Below, piece after piece: positions 21,647-34,300 of a DNA stretch of 64,000 bases. The notes under the pieces were generated by a model. It saw only the letters and a list, made by a program, of their open reading frames with translations, made no database searches and was not told the DNA's origin. This DNA is from Corynespora cassiicola. Taxonomy: Eukaryota > Ascomycota > Dothideomycetes > Pleosporales > Corynesporascaceae. The stretch spans positions 682,001-746,000 of the forward strand of contig JAEUWY010000015.1 of the NCBI GenBank assembly GCA_022059125.1, written 5' to 3'. Position 1 is the first letter of the stretch, and every line of letters starts with the position of its first letter. The translations under genes and the position numbers were made by a program.

Positions 21647-24600
21647 CTAATACAAATCCTCTTCCGTCTGCCTAGGCGTCCCCATCTGACTGACCCTACC
21701 ACTCCGACTCCCCGAGCCCGAACGCGGGAGACTATCCTCATCGGCCCTCCTCTCGCGTTCCCGCTCGAGCATGGCACGTAGATCTGCATTCTCTTCGACC
21801 TTTTGTTCTAGACGCTTGCGAGCTCCGCTACGGTCTAGAAGCCTAGCCTCCCGCTCAGCTTTTAAACGGCGCTCCAGTTCCTTGAGTCGGTGTATCCATT
21901 TTTGCTCGCTGGGCTGGAGCCCCACCGACTGCGGATACGGATTCTCTGGTTGTTGCTGGCCCTGGAGCGACTCTACCGCCGACGTTGAGTGGTGCCGGAG
22001 GAGGGTTTGGGCCATGCTGGCGCGCTTGGACGAGCTGGGCGAGCCCGCCCGCGAGGGTGATCGGGTACTGTCACCGGACCTGCTGGCAGTAGTGGCGGTG
22101 ATTGCACGCAGGGTCTGAACCTCTGTGCGCAAGTTTTTGTTCTCGTTTCGAAGCTTGTTCAGCTCCGCTCCATTGACATCGACGACACCGCCACGGATAG
22201 TGCTGGGTCGGCCAATCGACTGTCGCTGCGCCATGACCGAGTTTTCGAGCTTGTCGAGGCGCTTGATACGGACATCCAGGGTATGCTCAAGCGTCTGGTA
22301 ATCCCGCTGCAAGTCCTTCTCCATGGTGCGGATACGAATGCGGAAGCCGCCAATGATGCCTTCCACAGTCTTAACGGCCAGAATGATATTCTTGCCAAAG
22401 CCTGGGAGATTCTTAGAAATGAGTTCCAAGGATGGGAGCTCGCCATTGACGAGGGCATGGCTGCGAGACCACTCTGCGCCGCACAAGGTCGACAAGCGGT
22501 TCCAAAGTGCATACAGCAAATTGTTCCGCTCGAGAAGCTGCTCCTTGAACTGCTTCTCGAGAGCGTGAAGCTTCTGTCGATCCTGGCTTCGGAGGGTTTC
22601 GAGCTCAAGAACGCGAGTCTCGTGCTGTTGGATGCTTCGGCTGACGGATTGGTGGCCACGCTTCGCATTCTCGAATGCGGCCTGGTCCTGGCGGCGGGCT
22701 TGACGCTCACGCTCCAGCATGTCCGAAAGCCGGCGACTCTCCATTCCCGTGCTTTCCAAAAGCGTGTCTCGGTTTCGAAGCAACCTGTCCTTTTCTGCGA
22801 GATCAGTCTTGGTGACGTCGAGTTCCTGTACAGTCGAGTCCAAATCGCGCTGAAGCTTGGTAATGTTCTAAACAGCCGTTAGCATCCAGGCAGATAAAAA
22901 ACAGTTTGAATGTACATACTTTGAGCAAGCTAGACTTGGTGCCATTGAGATCACCAAGAGCTTCGCGGAGACTGTTTTCGAGGTCGTCAAGGCGCTGCTT
23001 CCAGTTGGTCGCTTCAACTTCCTTGCCAGAAAGGTTCTTGCGGAGCTTCCTATTGTCTTCTTTCAGCTTGGTCAGTTGTGCATTAAGGTCTGTGACGACC
23101 TTCTCCACCTCTTGCTTCTCTTGCGTCTCCAACACCTCACGCTGTCGCTGTTCTTCGGCGACGCGGTCCTCGAGATCGCGGAAGCGTTCCTTCTCTTCCT
23201 GAATGGTGAGCTGGGCAGTGTTGAGAGCAGACTCGAGCTCGCCAATCTTAATCTTGTCGCCCTCTTGCTCTTCTCGCAAGAAATCAATCTCGCCCTGGCA
23301 AGACTCGAGCTGAATCTCCAGCCTCTCGTTCTTCGACTTTTCGTCCGAAAGCAGCTTGTCTTGCCTGCCCAACTCTTGATTCGCATCTTCGAGCTCAGCC
23401 TCCAAGTTTTGAATCTTCCGCAAGTCCGCGTCTCGGTTGTCTTCCAGCTGCAACAAGCTCTCGCTGACCTGCTTCATCTCCTGCTGCAGTGCATTAAAGT
23501 CCTCAATGGCATTCTCCAAATCAGTGCTCAAGCGGTTGATGGCCTGCTCCTTATCTTCAATCTCCGCCTCGAGCCTCTGAATAGTGTCCATTGCCTGCTG
23601 TCGAATGTCTTCACATTCCTGCTCCTTGTCTTGCAACATGTCCAGAGTCTCGTTCCTCTCTGTAGAGAGAGCCTGCAAATCTTCATTCTGCTGCTCCATC
23701 TCTCTCGACAGCTCCTGAACCTTTGCTTCGGCTTGCTCGAGAAGATCAAGATGGCCATTGAGCTGATCGTCCAGCTCCTTGTACTGCAGCTTCGTCTGCG
23801 AAAGTTCATCCCGCAGCGCGGCGTACTTGGTCTCGTAATCATCTCGCTCAGGGTTGCTTTCGTGGGTCGCGCGTGTGCCTCCGCTTGCTCTCGACACCGA
23901 CCGCTGGTGGTTGCGAGAAATGGAGCGCTCCAGAATGCTGTCCCCGGCAATGGACGCAACATCGCCCCGGCGGATTGTGAGCTTCAGGTTCTCATTCTCC
24001 TCCCGGAGTCGCGTGTTTTCCCGATGCCGCGATGTAAGCATAGACGCCTGAGCGTTGAGGTCACGCTGCAGCTTCTCCTTTTCAGTCTGTAGTTGATCCA
24101 CCAGAGTGCTGCTGGTGCCACCAACCGACATGGAGGTAGGCTGCTCGAAAATGTCGGATCCTGCATTGGACCGGGCGGTATAGGAAGCGTAGAGACGTCG
24201 GCTGCTGTGCATGTTCCTGAGCTGGTTGGTCGTAGGGCCATACTGGGATTGCTGGACTTGTTGGTTCACGTCCTTCAAGCGCTGAACCTCCTCGCGAAGT
24301 TGTACGGCTTCAGCCTCGGCCTGTTCACATCGGGCCTCAGCCTGTTCGCGGCGGGATCGCTCTTCGTCAAAGTCCTCCTTCCACATGGTGACGGCTTCAT
24401 TCAGACCCGCAGAGTCCTCTGATGATCCGCGCTCGCCCATGCTCTTAATGTAGTCGGCCATGCGCCTATTGTCCGCCTCTTTCTGCAGCGCCTCTTGCTT
24501 CCACTGCTCGAGAACCGTCTCTGTGGATTCTAACCGCTCCCTCAGAATCTCAATTTCCTCCTCCATAATGGCATACTTGGACTGATCACTCTCCTCCTCG

Positions 24601-26309
24601 TCAGATTCATTACTGTCTTTTGCTGCTGCAAGACCCTCTTCCTGCGCCTTGAGTTTCCGCTCTAGCTCGCGGATCTTCTTGCGCAAAGTCTGATTCTCCT
24701 TCTTCTCATTCGCAAGGTCAGTCTGCAGCTGGACATTTCGGTTAATCGTGTCCTTGACATGGTCATCTGATCGGTTTTGCAGGGCCTGATCGAGGAAATG
24801 AATCTTCAATTTCAGGTCAAAGTTCTCCTTGCTCAGCTTGTCAATCTTGCTGTTCTGCTCCTTGAGGGTAAGATTGTGCTTGCTGCGGGTGAATGGCGTC
24901 GCCATGTGGCGTTTCTCGGGAGACCGAGTGGACTGTCCGTGCTTTTCTCGAAACTCCCGGGCAACCGTGTCGGGAACCTGGATATCCTGGACGTGTCTGG
25001 TGATGACCGTGTCAGTGGGGGCAGTCAACTTGACAATGGGGGCGCGGGGGGTTGCAGGCGGAGTGTTTGAATTCTGCTCCTCCTCCAGCCGGCCCAAACT
25101 ATTGTCGGGATGCAGCAAGGCGGCCAAGGAATTCGAGCTTGTGCTGCGGTTCTTGTCCCAAGTCGGGTTGGAATCACTGTACCCTGATACGGATGAAGCA
25201 ATGCTACCCAGACTCGGCAACCTAGACAAGCCAAGACTGGTTCTGTTCGAATGTGGACCCGCGGACCGTGGTGCTGCCCCGCCGCTCTGCAGAGCGTAAT
25301 CTGCGCCCAGACTGGCCGTGCTGTTGCCGTCACCAGATACGTCAGAGTGGTTGGTAAAGGACGAAATGGAAGAGCGCTGGCTCGAGTGCCGGTTTTGTAG
25401 GTAGCTCGGTCGCTTTTCGCGGTTTGACGAAGTAGACGCAGAAGGCACTGGTAGAATAACGTTTTCTGCACTAAAGTCATGGTCGTCAGTGAAAGAGGAA
25501 TTCTCCTCGGCAACGGTGAATTCCGGCGCCTTCACCGTCGAAGCGCTGGACGTGGGGCGCTGCGAATCGTCTGCTGTGCCCTTGTCTGCGCCTTCTGTGG
25601 CTTGCTTTTGGTCTGAACCAGACGCCTCCGCCGGCTTCTCGCCAGCTTTACTGCTACCAGTGGACACGCGAGTCTTGTTCCTCCGCGCGGCCTCAGCGGA
25701 CGGCGACGAGGGCATGCCGCCCGGCGTGGAGGTGCCCATGTCCATGGAATCGTCCGTGTCCATGTCCAGCCGCCGTGCCGCAGGGGTCTTGTAGGCGCCG
25801 GCAGGCGTGGGTGGTTCTTGTGATATAATTGAAGAGTCCCCATCTCCGTTCTGGGCCTCATCAGAGGGCTCCACCTTGATCCAGTCCTTTTCCTCGGTCT
25901 CGACGCGGGACTGTGGCCGCGAGGTGCCCGGCGAGCCTCCAAACAGGTACGTGTCGTCGGCGCCGGTGGGCAGCTGGGTGGCCTCTGGGTTGATCGAGGG
26001 CTCTGGCAGGAAGCTCGACTCGACATCGAGCAATTGGCGCTTCATCTCAGGGTCCATGAGGGTGCTTTCGTCGACATGGCCCTTGGCGTTGTTTTTGCCC
26101 AGGAAGCTGTCGTCGTCGGAGGGCAGCGGGGGCAGGTCGGAGTCGGGCACATCGAACAGCGGCACGTCCTCGGACTGGGCGGCGTCGGCGGCCATGTCGC
26201 GCGGTGGTGATTTGGCTGTGGAGGTGGAGGCGGAGGAGGGCAGGGGCTCGGTGGAATTGGGTTGCGGGCCCTCAGAAGTCGAGAAAGGAGCGGCGGTCGA
26301 GGGCGCCAT
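21647..26309 (-). CDS. apsB: ApsB/Mto1-like microtubule-organising centre protein (CM1)
   Basis: Two exons (26309-22920, 22867-21647; 52-nt intron with GCTAAC) give 1,536 residues. The first 450 residues are disordered (Ser/Pro/Asp-rich). Near residues 470-540 is the centrosomin N-terminal motif (CM1): LTLKEQNSKIDKLSKENFDL then KLKIHFLDQALQ, which in relatives recruits gamma-tubulin complexes. Long coiled coils run from there to about 1,360. Near 1450-1495 is a conserved basic coil (WIHRLKELERRLKAEREAR) resembling the C-terminal MASC segment that targets Mto1 to the spindle pole body. In Aspergillus the ApsB protein sits at spindle pole bodies and septa and organises cytoplasmic microtubules. 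The in-frame ATG at 26309 is the first usable. Length exceeds described ApsB because of the long N-terminus. Confidence 0.85.
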
Positions 26310-27183
26310 GGGTGCAGGAGCGCGTCGTGAGCTCGCGTAGGTGTGAAAGGCTTTGCAGGCTCTTCATCAGCATAGTGCAGGCCCGTCGGCGGTCAGGCGA
26401 AAAAGTCGAGGACGGCCAGCACAGATTGGTAGACCTCCCTCGCGCTGCCAGCAAAATACACGCTAGGCCAGCCGGCATGGGTGCAGGGGTGCTGCGTGTT
26501 TGCACCTGGCCCGAGCGCTGTGTCGTCGCTCGGGTCGCTTCGTCTTCGGAGACATGCATGGGGGCGTCTCCGCATCCAGTGGCTGGCCCTCTGCTGCCCT
26601 GGAGCCCGCCCTAGCACGCCCGCCGTGTAATGCGCCGCCATCACGAGCGCCTCGCGACCTGGAATTGCCTGAGGCTGGCCCCCGGCGCGCAGCCCCTTCA
26701 CCACCAAACGCCTATCCGAAACTCTGTCCCAAAGCGGCGGCCCAGCGCGCTCAGGCCCCTATCCCCCTGCAGCGAGGCCTACAAAAGCACTCAAGCGAAC
26801 TTCACCCTCAGGGTCGGGTCGGGTCGCGCCTCACAGCATCCATGAGCATGGCCACGTGATCGGCGGCGGGTCCGGATGACGTGGGGTGGGCTGGCTCAAT
26901 ACCAAAATCTGCTTGATATACATCTATACATGCGCCTCATCCAAGAAGCCCCAACTCTCGGCCTGCTTCTTATCCTTACCCAAAGGTACGCGTTTGCTTG
27001 CGGGGCTGTCAAAACTCCAATGCGCCATATCGCATGCTCCCGGATTCCATGCGCCTCTAGTGATTGATTGCCTTTGGTCGCGTGTGGACACCGCCTAGGT
27101 GCTACTTTCTTTTCAGCCGCCTCAGCACGCCTCAAACGGTGGGCGCTCCTTGGCTCGTATTGCCCTCATCATTCTCCTTGGCT
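26310..27183. other. Intergenic, ApsB-like promoter
   Basis: 874 bp between the ApsB-like start and the RPA34 stop, both reverse. GC-rich frames in both directions show no family features. It presumably holds the ApsB-like promoter and the RPA34 3' region. Confidence 0.45.
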
Positions 27184-28660
27184 CTACTTTTGCTTCCTCT
27201 TCTCCTTTTTCGCCTTCTTTTCCTCCCGCTTCTTGATCTCCTCGGGGGTCCGGTGCTTCTTCACCTTCTTGGTGGGAGACTCCGCCCTTTCAAATCCACT
27301 CTCCTGCCCATGCTTTCGCTTTTCCGACTTTCCGGGGTGAATGCCCTTGGGAACGCTTAGCCCAGAAGTCGCCACGGGTGCTTCATCTTCGCTCTCAGAC
27401 TCTCCCAAGACTTCTGGCCCATCTCCACCCGAGCCAGTAGGGAAGAATCGCATCTTGAGACCCTTGATCTGAGGCCGGGGCGCGCGAATCGTAGATCGGA
27501 TGATGGAAGCTGCTGCCACTGACCCCGTGTTCTGGTCTGCTTGCAATGCGCTGAGGTCAGGAATCTTGAGCACCTGTTGGAGGTGCAATGTTTGTGATAT
27601 GGGCGCCGACACTGTAGTGGAATTAGCAATCGGCTCGGAGAGGCCGGAGCGTCTTACGAACCAGTCTTGTAGCCATTCTGTCGGGGAATCAAAACCTCCC
27701 GCGATCCTTGCTCGCTCTCATCTGTGCGCGCAAAGCCATAATCGGATCCCTTGTGGCTAATGACTGCCTCTCCTCCCAGAGCCTTGTCCAGCGTCAACTC
27801 TTTCAGGTCCTTGAGTGGGACATTGGCAGGGGCCGTAATGTGCCACACTTGCTTTCCTTCTAGATTTTCAAACAGCTTGGTGGCGCGTGAAGACGAATTT
27901 GATGTAGGAGCAGGAGTGAAGCCTTTGGGTGGTACGAATGGTTGCGCCTGGCGCATCTCCACCGTATGCGATTGTGCGGTCCTTGGCTTACTGCGGGATA
28001 TATTAGCCTCGAGACCGTCTAAATCATGAAATGCGCATACTCATTTGAAGCCTTGTTTCTTGTCGCAGCGGGAGCATCTTCCATTTCCTCGTCCGAATCG
28101 CTGGAGCTATCAGAGCTACTTGCGCTTTCGCTAGCATCATTGGCAGTCTTGCTCTTTTCCTTTGGCGCAGCCTGAGCACTTTCGGAGCTCTCCTCGCTCT
28201 CCTCTTCACTCTCTTCCGAGCTCGAAGAGTCAGACTCCGGTTCTTGTACTTCGGCTACCACCTTCTTTGGTGCAGGCGTCTTTTTCGGCGTAGTCTTCTT
28301 TGGCGCAGCCTCCTTTGCGGCCGGTTTTTTGGCAGTTTCATTAACCTTGGGTCGGTGTACGGCTATCGTGGTCGCGCCCTTTGCCTTTTTGGTGGCTTTG
28401 GTTTTCGGTGCCTCTTCATTGGAAGAATCATCGCTGCTGTCCACGAATTCCTTGCTCAATGCCTTCGTCGATGGTAGGGGAACGACAGATTTCGAATTTT
28501 TCGTCTTCAAGCCCGGCAGGGGAATGGGCGTCCTCTTGACTTCCTTCATTGTGGGTGGTGGTGGTGTGCTATGCGTTTCGCGGAGCTTGTCGCGAACTTT
28601 TTTTGGTGGAGAGCAAAGTTCTGCCGGCGGAGAGTTCACCGCCCTGACCGCACGGATCAT
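27184..28660 (-). CDS. RPA34: RNA polymerase I subunit Rpa34 (A34.5)
   Basis: Three exons (28660-28041, 27990-27662, 27611-27184) give 458 residues. Rpa34 pairs with Rpa49 as a TFIIF-like heterodimer on RNA polymerase I. The core is FVPPKGFTPAPTSNSSSRAT with LEGKQVWHITAPANVPL and ALGGEAVISHKGSDYGF, the dimerisation domain (about 215-370). The N-terminus is a Lys/Ser/Glu-rich disordered region, and the C-terminus is very basic (KKVKKHRTPEEIKKREEKK), as in the family. The second intron (27661-27612) uses a weaker donor, GTTCGT, because GTAAGA four bases on gives the wrong phase. The start is ambiguous: ATG 28660 is the first in frame, but ATG 28549 (MKEVKRTPIPLPG) looks more like fungal relatives. 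It is divergent from GRC3 across 227 bp. Confidence 0.85.
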
Positions 28661-28887
28661 CCACTAAGTCGCTTCGGGACGCACTAGGAAAGCGATGAAA
28701 GTCTGGTTTGACTTCGACCTTTGCTTGAGCAAGCCATAACTGGATTCATAGAACAAAATGGCTGTAAAAAGGAGAAGAGTCGAGGTGGAAAGCGTTAAGA
28801 CTGAGATTACGAGTAAGGCTCTTTCGGACGTTTCTTGAATTTTTCCTGACTTGATTAGCAAAAGTTGAAAATGGGCCTGCGAAGCCT
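28661..28887. promoter_or_regulatory. Bidirectional promoter, RPA34 / GRC3
   Basis: 227 bp (338 if RPA34 starts at 28549) separate two divergent ribosome-biogenesis genes, so at least part of the control region must be shared. No specific element is claimed. Confidence 0.5.
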
Positions 28888-28891
28888 ATGA
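28871..28891 (+). promoter_or_regulatory. Six-codon upstream frame overlapping the GRC3 start
   Basis: An ATG 17 bases before the GRC3 ATG opens a 6-codon frame whose TGA overlaps the GRC3 start as ATGA. If transcribed, translation of GRC3 would depend on leaky scanning or reinitiation. Seen directly; the effect is inferred. Confidence 0.5.
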
Positions 28892-30761
28892 GTGCCATAG
28901 CTGCGGCAAGGTTGAAAGCAGCCCAAGTGTCGAATGTTGAAGTTGCACAAGAAATCGTGCCGCCATCAAGTCCACTCCCTGAAGCGCCAGAATCCGACTA
29001 CGAAGAGTCGGAACCAGAGCCGGAAGAGGAGGAACACGTGCCTGATGTCCACCAGAACTTCAAGCTCTGCAACTGGCGCGCGGATGAGAAGAACATCTTG
29101 AAGAACACGAACAAAGAGTTATCTGTGGTACTTAAAAAACATTCTACGATATCTCTCATCGGTTATTTCGATTTCAAAGTCACCAAAGGGGCCGTCAACA
29201 TCAATGGAGCCAATATTGGAGCCAAGGGACACACGGCGCACGTCTACCGGGCCTATGTCCCTTCGACACATCCCATCACCAAGATCAGGGGTCTAGATGG
29301 CTCCAACCATATTCAATTCTTACAATGCGAGGAACCGACCCCATTTGCGAAGATCAGCCCGCTTTTTACTGATATCTGGAATGCCCGGAGAACAGATGGA
29401 AAGCAAAGATCATTCGACGTAATCACAGAATCCGACGCGGACCCTCTCAAACGTCCTCTAACTCCCGAAGTAACTCCAGAAGAATGGCATCGCGCGGTGG
29501 AAGACATTTCGGCCACGGGTTCAACAGCCAGTACCATTGTTCTCGGCTCCTCTGGGAAGTCGACTCTGGCAAGGCGTCTACTCAACCGCTACCTCACTGG
29601 CTTCGGAAAGACGGCCCAGCCACTGTCTGCAGCCTACTATCTGGATCTCGACCCCAGCAAGCCAGAATACTCCCCACAAGGCCAAATCTCCCTCGTCCTC
29701 GTCAAAGAAGTCAACCTTGGCCCCTCGTTTACGCATCCATGCACGCTACCCAACCGCCTGGCCCAGAATCAGACTCTCAAAGCACACGTCATGCCGAGCA
29801 GTACTCTCATAAACTTCGAGGAGCACTTCAATTCATGCGCCGAAGACCTATTCCAGACATATCAGAACCACCGCTCGCAGCAGCCATCAACGCCCCTCAT
29901 AATAAACACGTCGACCACGCTCTCCACGACGCACTTCCCCCTCCTCCAACACTTCATCTCGCGCACAAAGCCAACTCACATAATCCACCTTGGAGAGGCA
30001 GAATCTACCGACACCACCGCCCCCATGCTAGACACTCTCAGCCTCCTCGCCTCAAAAACCTCTTCTACAACCCACCTCCTCCCCTCTATCTCTCCCCTCG
30101 CACCCCCCTCCCGCTCCCCCACCGACCTCACATCCATGCAAACGCTATCCTACTTCCACCTCAACAACCCCCCCTCCTCCTCCTCCTCCTCCACAGCCTC
30201 GCAGAACTTCGCCTGGGACCCAAAACCGCTCTCCCACCTCCCCCCCTGGGACCTCTCCTAACCCCCACCCGCACCCAAGACTTCACCGCCATCCTAACCC
30301 TACACCCCTCCACCCCCCCCTCCCACCTCCTCGCCGCGCTAAACGGCTCGGTGGTGCACTTGCTCCGCACCCCCACGCCCGCCGCCCCGCTCCCGCGCAC
30401 CCAGAAACACGGCCTGCCGTACTTCCCGCTCGACCGCGCAACGGGCCTGGTGCCCTTGCCGGATCCTCGCACCAGCGCGCTCGTCTGCGCGGCGCTGGTG
30501 CGCGGATACGACACCGCGAGGGGCGTGCTGGAGGTCCTTGTTCCGCGGGCGGTGGAGGGGGTTTTGTATGGGGTGGAGGGGGAGAGGACGGCGGTGGTGG
30601 TTGGGGCGGGGGAGGTGGCCGAGTGGGCGTTTGTCGAGGATGCGTATCTCGCTGTGTCCGGGGGGAGGCAGGGGGAGTGTGGGCCGTGGGTGGAGAAGAA
30701 GGGGGTTATGAGCGGGATGGGGTATTTGGGGACGGTGAGGAGGGTGAGGAAGTTTTTGTAG
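28888..30761 (+). CDS. GRC3: Polynucleotide 5'-hydroxyl-kinase Grc3 (apparent frameshift)
   Basis: Grc3 phosphorylates RNA 5' ends and, with Las1, processes ITS2 of pre-rRNA. The first frame (28888-30261, 457 residues) has an acidic N-terminus, the Walker A motif LGSSGKST (about 216-224), YYLDLDPSKPEYSPQGQISL, and ends ...WDPKPLSHLPPWDLS-stop. The family C-terminus continues in the -1 frame from about 30262 to 30761: QDFTAIL, HLLAALNGSVVHLL, SALVCAALVRGYD, and the terminal MGYLGTVRRVRKFL. No GT donor lies in the preceding 250 bases, so an intron is unlikely. A one-base loss near 30259, an assembly error, or -1 slippage at the C7 run at 30240-30246 could explain it. A full protein would be about 620 residues. 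Identity is firm; intactness is not. Confidence 0.85.
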
Positions 30762-31305
30762 AAAGGGGGCTCGCATGGGACCATGGCAGGGGTTCGGATG
30801 GGGATTGCATGTGTGATGATTCGGTTCGGTATTGCGGCGTGAACAAAGAGCTACTTTAGATAAAACACTCGGAGAAGAATAGATATCGAACACTTGCAGC
30901 CGGCTATGCAGATCCCCTTTGCAGCTACGTCCTTGGAAGAGCCACAATTCCACCCCGTGTCCATGTATGCCGCTCAAGGCCCAATCGGCCGCGAAACTAA
31001 ATGAAAGGAAATGGGTGGTGTTTTACCACCTGGTATGCATAAGGAGATTCGTGAGTCATAAATTCCCGTATGAGCGATTCTCGATCCCATCGAGACGTCC
31101 ATTAAGCAAACAACACAGAAAGGAAAAAGAAAACTAGTGAGAAATTCGAATAGAGGAACGAAAAGCACTTCTCCCACGAGAGTGTCGACTTCGTACACGA
31201 ATAGAGGTTGAAATCAATGGCTTTGGAGGTGTTCGCGATGGTGTATTCTGTCGAGTGGCTCGAGAGGAGAGCCAACCTATTGAAATCGATGGGCAAACGT
31301 TGAGG
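30762..31305. other. Convergent intergenic region, GRC3 / coiled-coil gene
   Basis: 544 bp between two converging 3' ends. No gene or clear repeat is seen; the region presumably holds both 3' UTRs. Confidence 0.45.
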
Positions 31306-34300
31306 TTAGATGGCTTCACCGATCCCAAAGCTACCGCCATTCATCAGATGTGCGGATCTGTCAATATCGAAAGGGCTCTCCAAGGGTCTTGGGCTACTGA
31401 TGCTGTCTTTTCTGCTCTTTCCCTTGCCCTTCATGAGGTTGACTGGCAAGCCAATGGCGCTTCGAATACTGCTCCCACTAGCATTGCGCGAGTGGCTGGC
31501 GCTTCGCCCCCCAGCAGTGCTGCTGTTGGATCGTTGCGGCCCACTTTCAACATCTTTCACCGCTTTCTTTGACGATGAAGGTGTGGCGGTTAAGACAGGG
31601 GACGAGGACGTCGCCATGGTGCCGTCCAAGCCTGCCTTGGAGGTCGGAGATTTGACTTTTGGAGAGGGTGAAAATTTGCCCGTGATTGGGCAGTGGGTCG
31701 GAGACACCGGGGCGGTGGATGTGATGAGAGCCGTGTTGTAGGGAGAACCCATTCCGATAACAAAAGGAGCACTGGGTGCGGGCTCGGGGCTTGGCTTTGG
31801 CTTATCTCGGAGGTTGGCCATGCTAGAGCCGGCAGAGCCAGCAGTAGGCATGAGGTTAAGAGGCGGAGGGATGGGTACGGCGGCATTTAAGCGGCGCTCA
31901 GTCAGGGAAGAGCTGGAGTGACGGAGTTCCTGGGGCGGATCGGACTCTTTCGTCGCGCGATTGGGAGAATTGCGCATGGCTTCTGCCATGATGTCCTTTC
32001 GAGGAGGGGGTGTGCGGAACCCAGCTGGGGTATGAGCTGGGTCTATAGGAGATTCGAACAGCCCTGCTTGGGGGCGTGGTGGCCGCTCCGGCGTGACTTT
32101 GCCTTTTGTCAGAGGTACTGCCGGGTGGGTTCTATTCTCCATGGTTCCCGTCGACATGCCTCGACTTCGTACCGCCACTGGCTTTTGTTCCCCTATCACA
32201 CGCGCTTGCTCGTCCTTGGGCTCAGGCACTTCGGTGGTCTTGGAGACGGTATACGGCTGGATCATGGAATCGCTCATACTCCGACGGGTTCTCATACGCT
32301 GTGGAGCAGCAGGGGTGCTCAGCGGGAAATTTGTCGCAAGATCGCCAAATTTCTCCTGGTCGGGAGATGGAGGCTAATATTGTCAGACATATTCGCATAG
32401 ACTGGACCAAGCAACAGACTCTTACCGCCGGCCTTCTCCGCTCTGGAGATAGCCTTGCCACCGAGCGCGGGGAGATGCCAGGGTCAATGTTGTCAGCCTC
32501 GTTCGCCAAGTTGATGCCTGCTTTCCAAGGCGGTGTCGTTGGGGTCATTGGAGTCTGTATCACCTGGTGGCTATGTTCGAGTTAGCTTTTTGCAAATGTG
32601 AAAATCGCTAAAAAAAAAGGTTCCCATTCGACAGCAGTCGGAGAACTCACGTCGCCACTTTCTGCTCTACACTGCGTTTCTTGTCCGAGACAGTATTGTC
32701 CGATGGCGAGGGATTTGGCGTCATCAAAGCCCCAGAGACTGGGGCCTTGTCCGCAGCAGGAGGCGGGGTCACTGGTCGACTAGCCGAAACCGTGGCAGAT
32801 GCTGGAGCTGTGGATATCGGAGAGGGAGTGCCCGAGATGCCCAGTCCAGGTGTACCTGATGGGAATCGAGCACGAATAGGGGTGTCAGATGAGCGGCAAA
32901 GGGAGGGAGTGGGTGAGTCAAAGTCGCTGGCTCTGCTGCCGTACGTTCCTAGCTTCGTCGCAATCTGCTTCAACTTCTTGATATCCGACTTGTACCCCTT
33001 GATATCGAGCTTGTAGTAAATGATCTCGCGGACGTAGAAATCAATCTCCTTTCGCAAGTCATTTATAGTCGTCTGCAAATCACCAACTGGCTCCTTGGCC
33101 GCAGACTTTGAGTTCTCCTTCTTCAAGCGCTGTTGCAGCCTATCGATCCATCGATCGATATCCTCTTTCGATGCCAGTGTTGTCAGATCCGGCAACGGAT
33201 CTTCCTTGACATCGGCAAAAACCGACACTGTCGCATGTTTACGAATCTCAGCTTTGAGAAGCAGAGTGTGGTGTTCCAACTGCTTCTCGACCATCTTGAG
33301 TGCCTTGTCCTTTTCTCCAATGGTAGCCTCACGGTCCATGATGATGGTCCGCAGTCGGTCGAGATGCGTGTCATTGTCGCGCGTCTTCTTCAGTAATTGA
33401 CTTTGGATTTCCGATTGGAGGACCAACTCCTTGTGATCTTTTTCAAGCCGGTCAAAGTTGTCCACCAGACGCTCAATCTCCGCTTGGAGCTCAGCGTTTC
33501 GGTTGTCTTTCTGCTTCACCTCCTCTTGGAGGCGCTCGATGCGTGCGATGAAAGCAGAAAGAGTCGTGGGTTCCTGGGATTCACTTGGTAGGAGTGGCGA
33601 ACCAGAAGAAAAGACCGTGCTCATGCTCATGTGCGCATCTTCAATAAACGGTAGCATCGGCAATGTTGGGGGGTTCGAATCAAAAGGCGACCTTTGGGAC
33701 CGAAGGTTGTACAGCTGCTCGTGTGCGTCCAGCTTATCACAATTGGCCACGTCGAGCCTATGCTCCAAATGGTCAATCGTGTTCTGAAGAGCCACATTGC
33801 TCTTCTCGAGCTGCTCGGCCTTTTCAGAAGCCTTCTTCCAGTCGACTACATTCTTCTCGATTTCGTCCAGCGTCTGGGCCATGTTCCTCTCATTCTTCTT
33901 GGACTCGTTCAGTTTGGCCATGAGCGACTCGATCTGTTTCTGCAGTGCGGCATTGTTCTGCTTGTACTGGTTGAGCTCGCGTATGGTGTCACGGTTACCA
34001 ACCTCGGGCCGTCTTGCGGTGCTGAGCTTGCGTTTGAGGTTCTCCATCTCGGGACTCTCCCGAGATGGGTGGGGTGATCGGCTCTGCTGCTCTAGGGCCG
34101 ACGTGAAAGAGCGGATCGAGTTTGCAGAATTGCTGCCTGCAGTGGTTTGCGGGCTCTCACGGGTCGGTGACTGAAGTTCGGTCGTGTCGAGGAGAAACAG
34201 CAAATGATTGCTAGAGGCTGCAATACATCAGTGTTTGTGTCTTGACATTTGCGCGTCGGTGGTGCCACTGATTGGCCGTGCTGGGGCCACGGGCACGCGA

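Noticed and set aside
29484..30260. Separate gene in the second frame across GRC3
   Set aside because: Upstream of about 30,262 the translation is a shadow of the GRC3 frame; only the part after it matches the Grc3 C-terminus.
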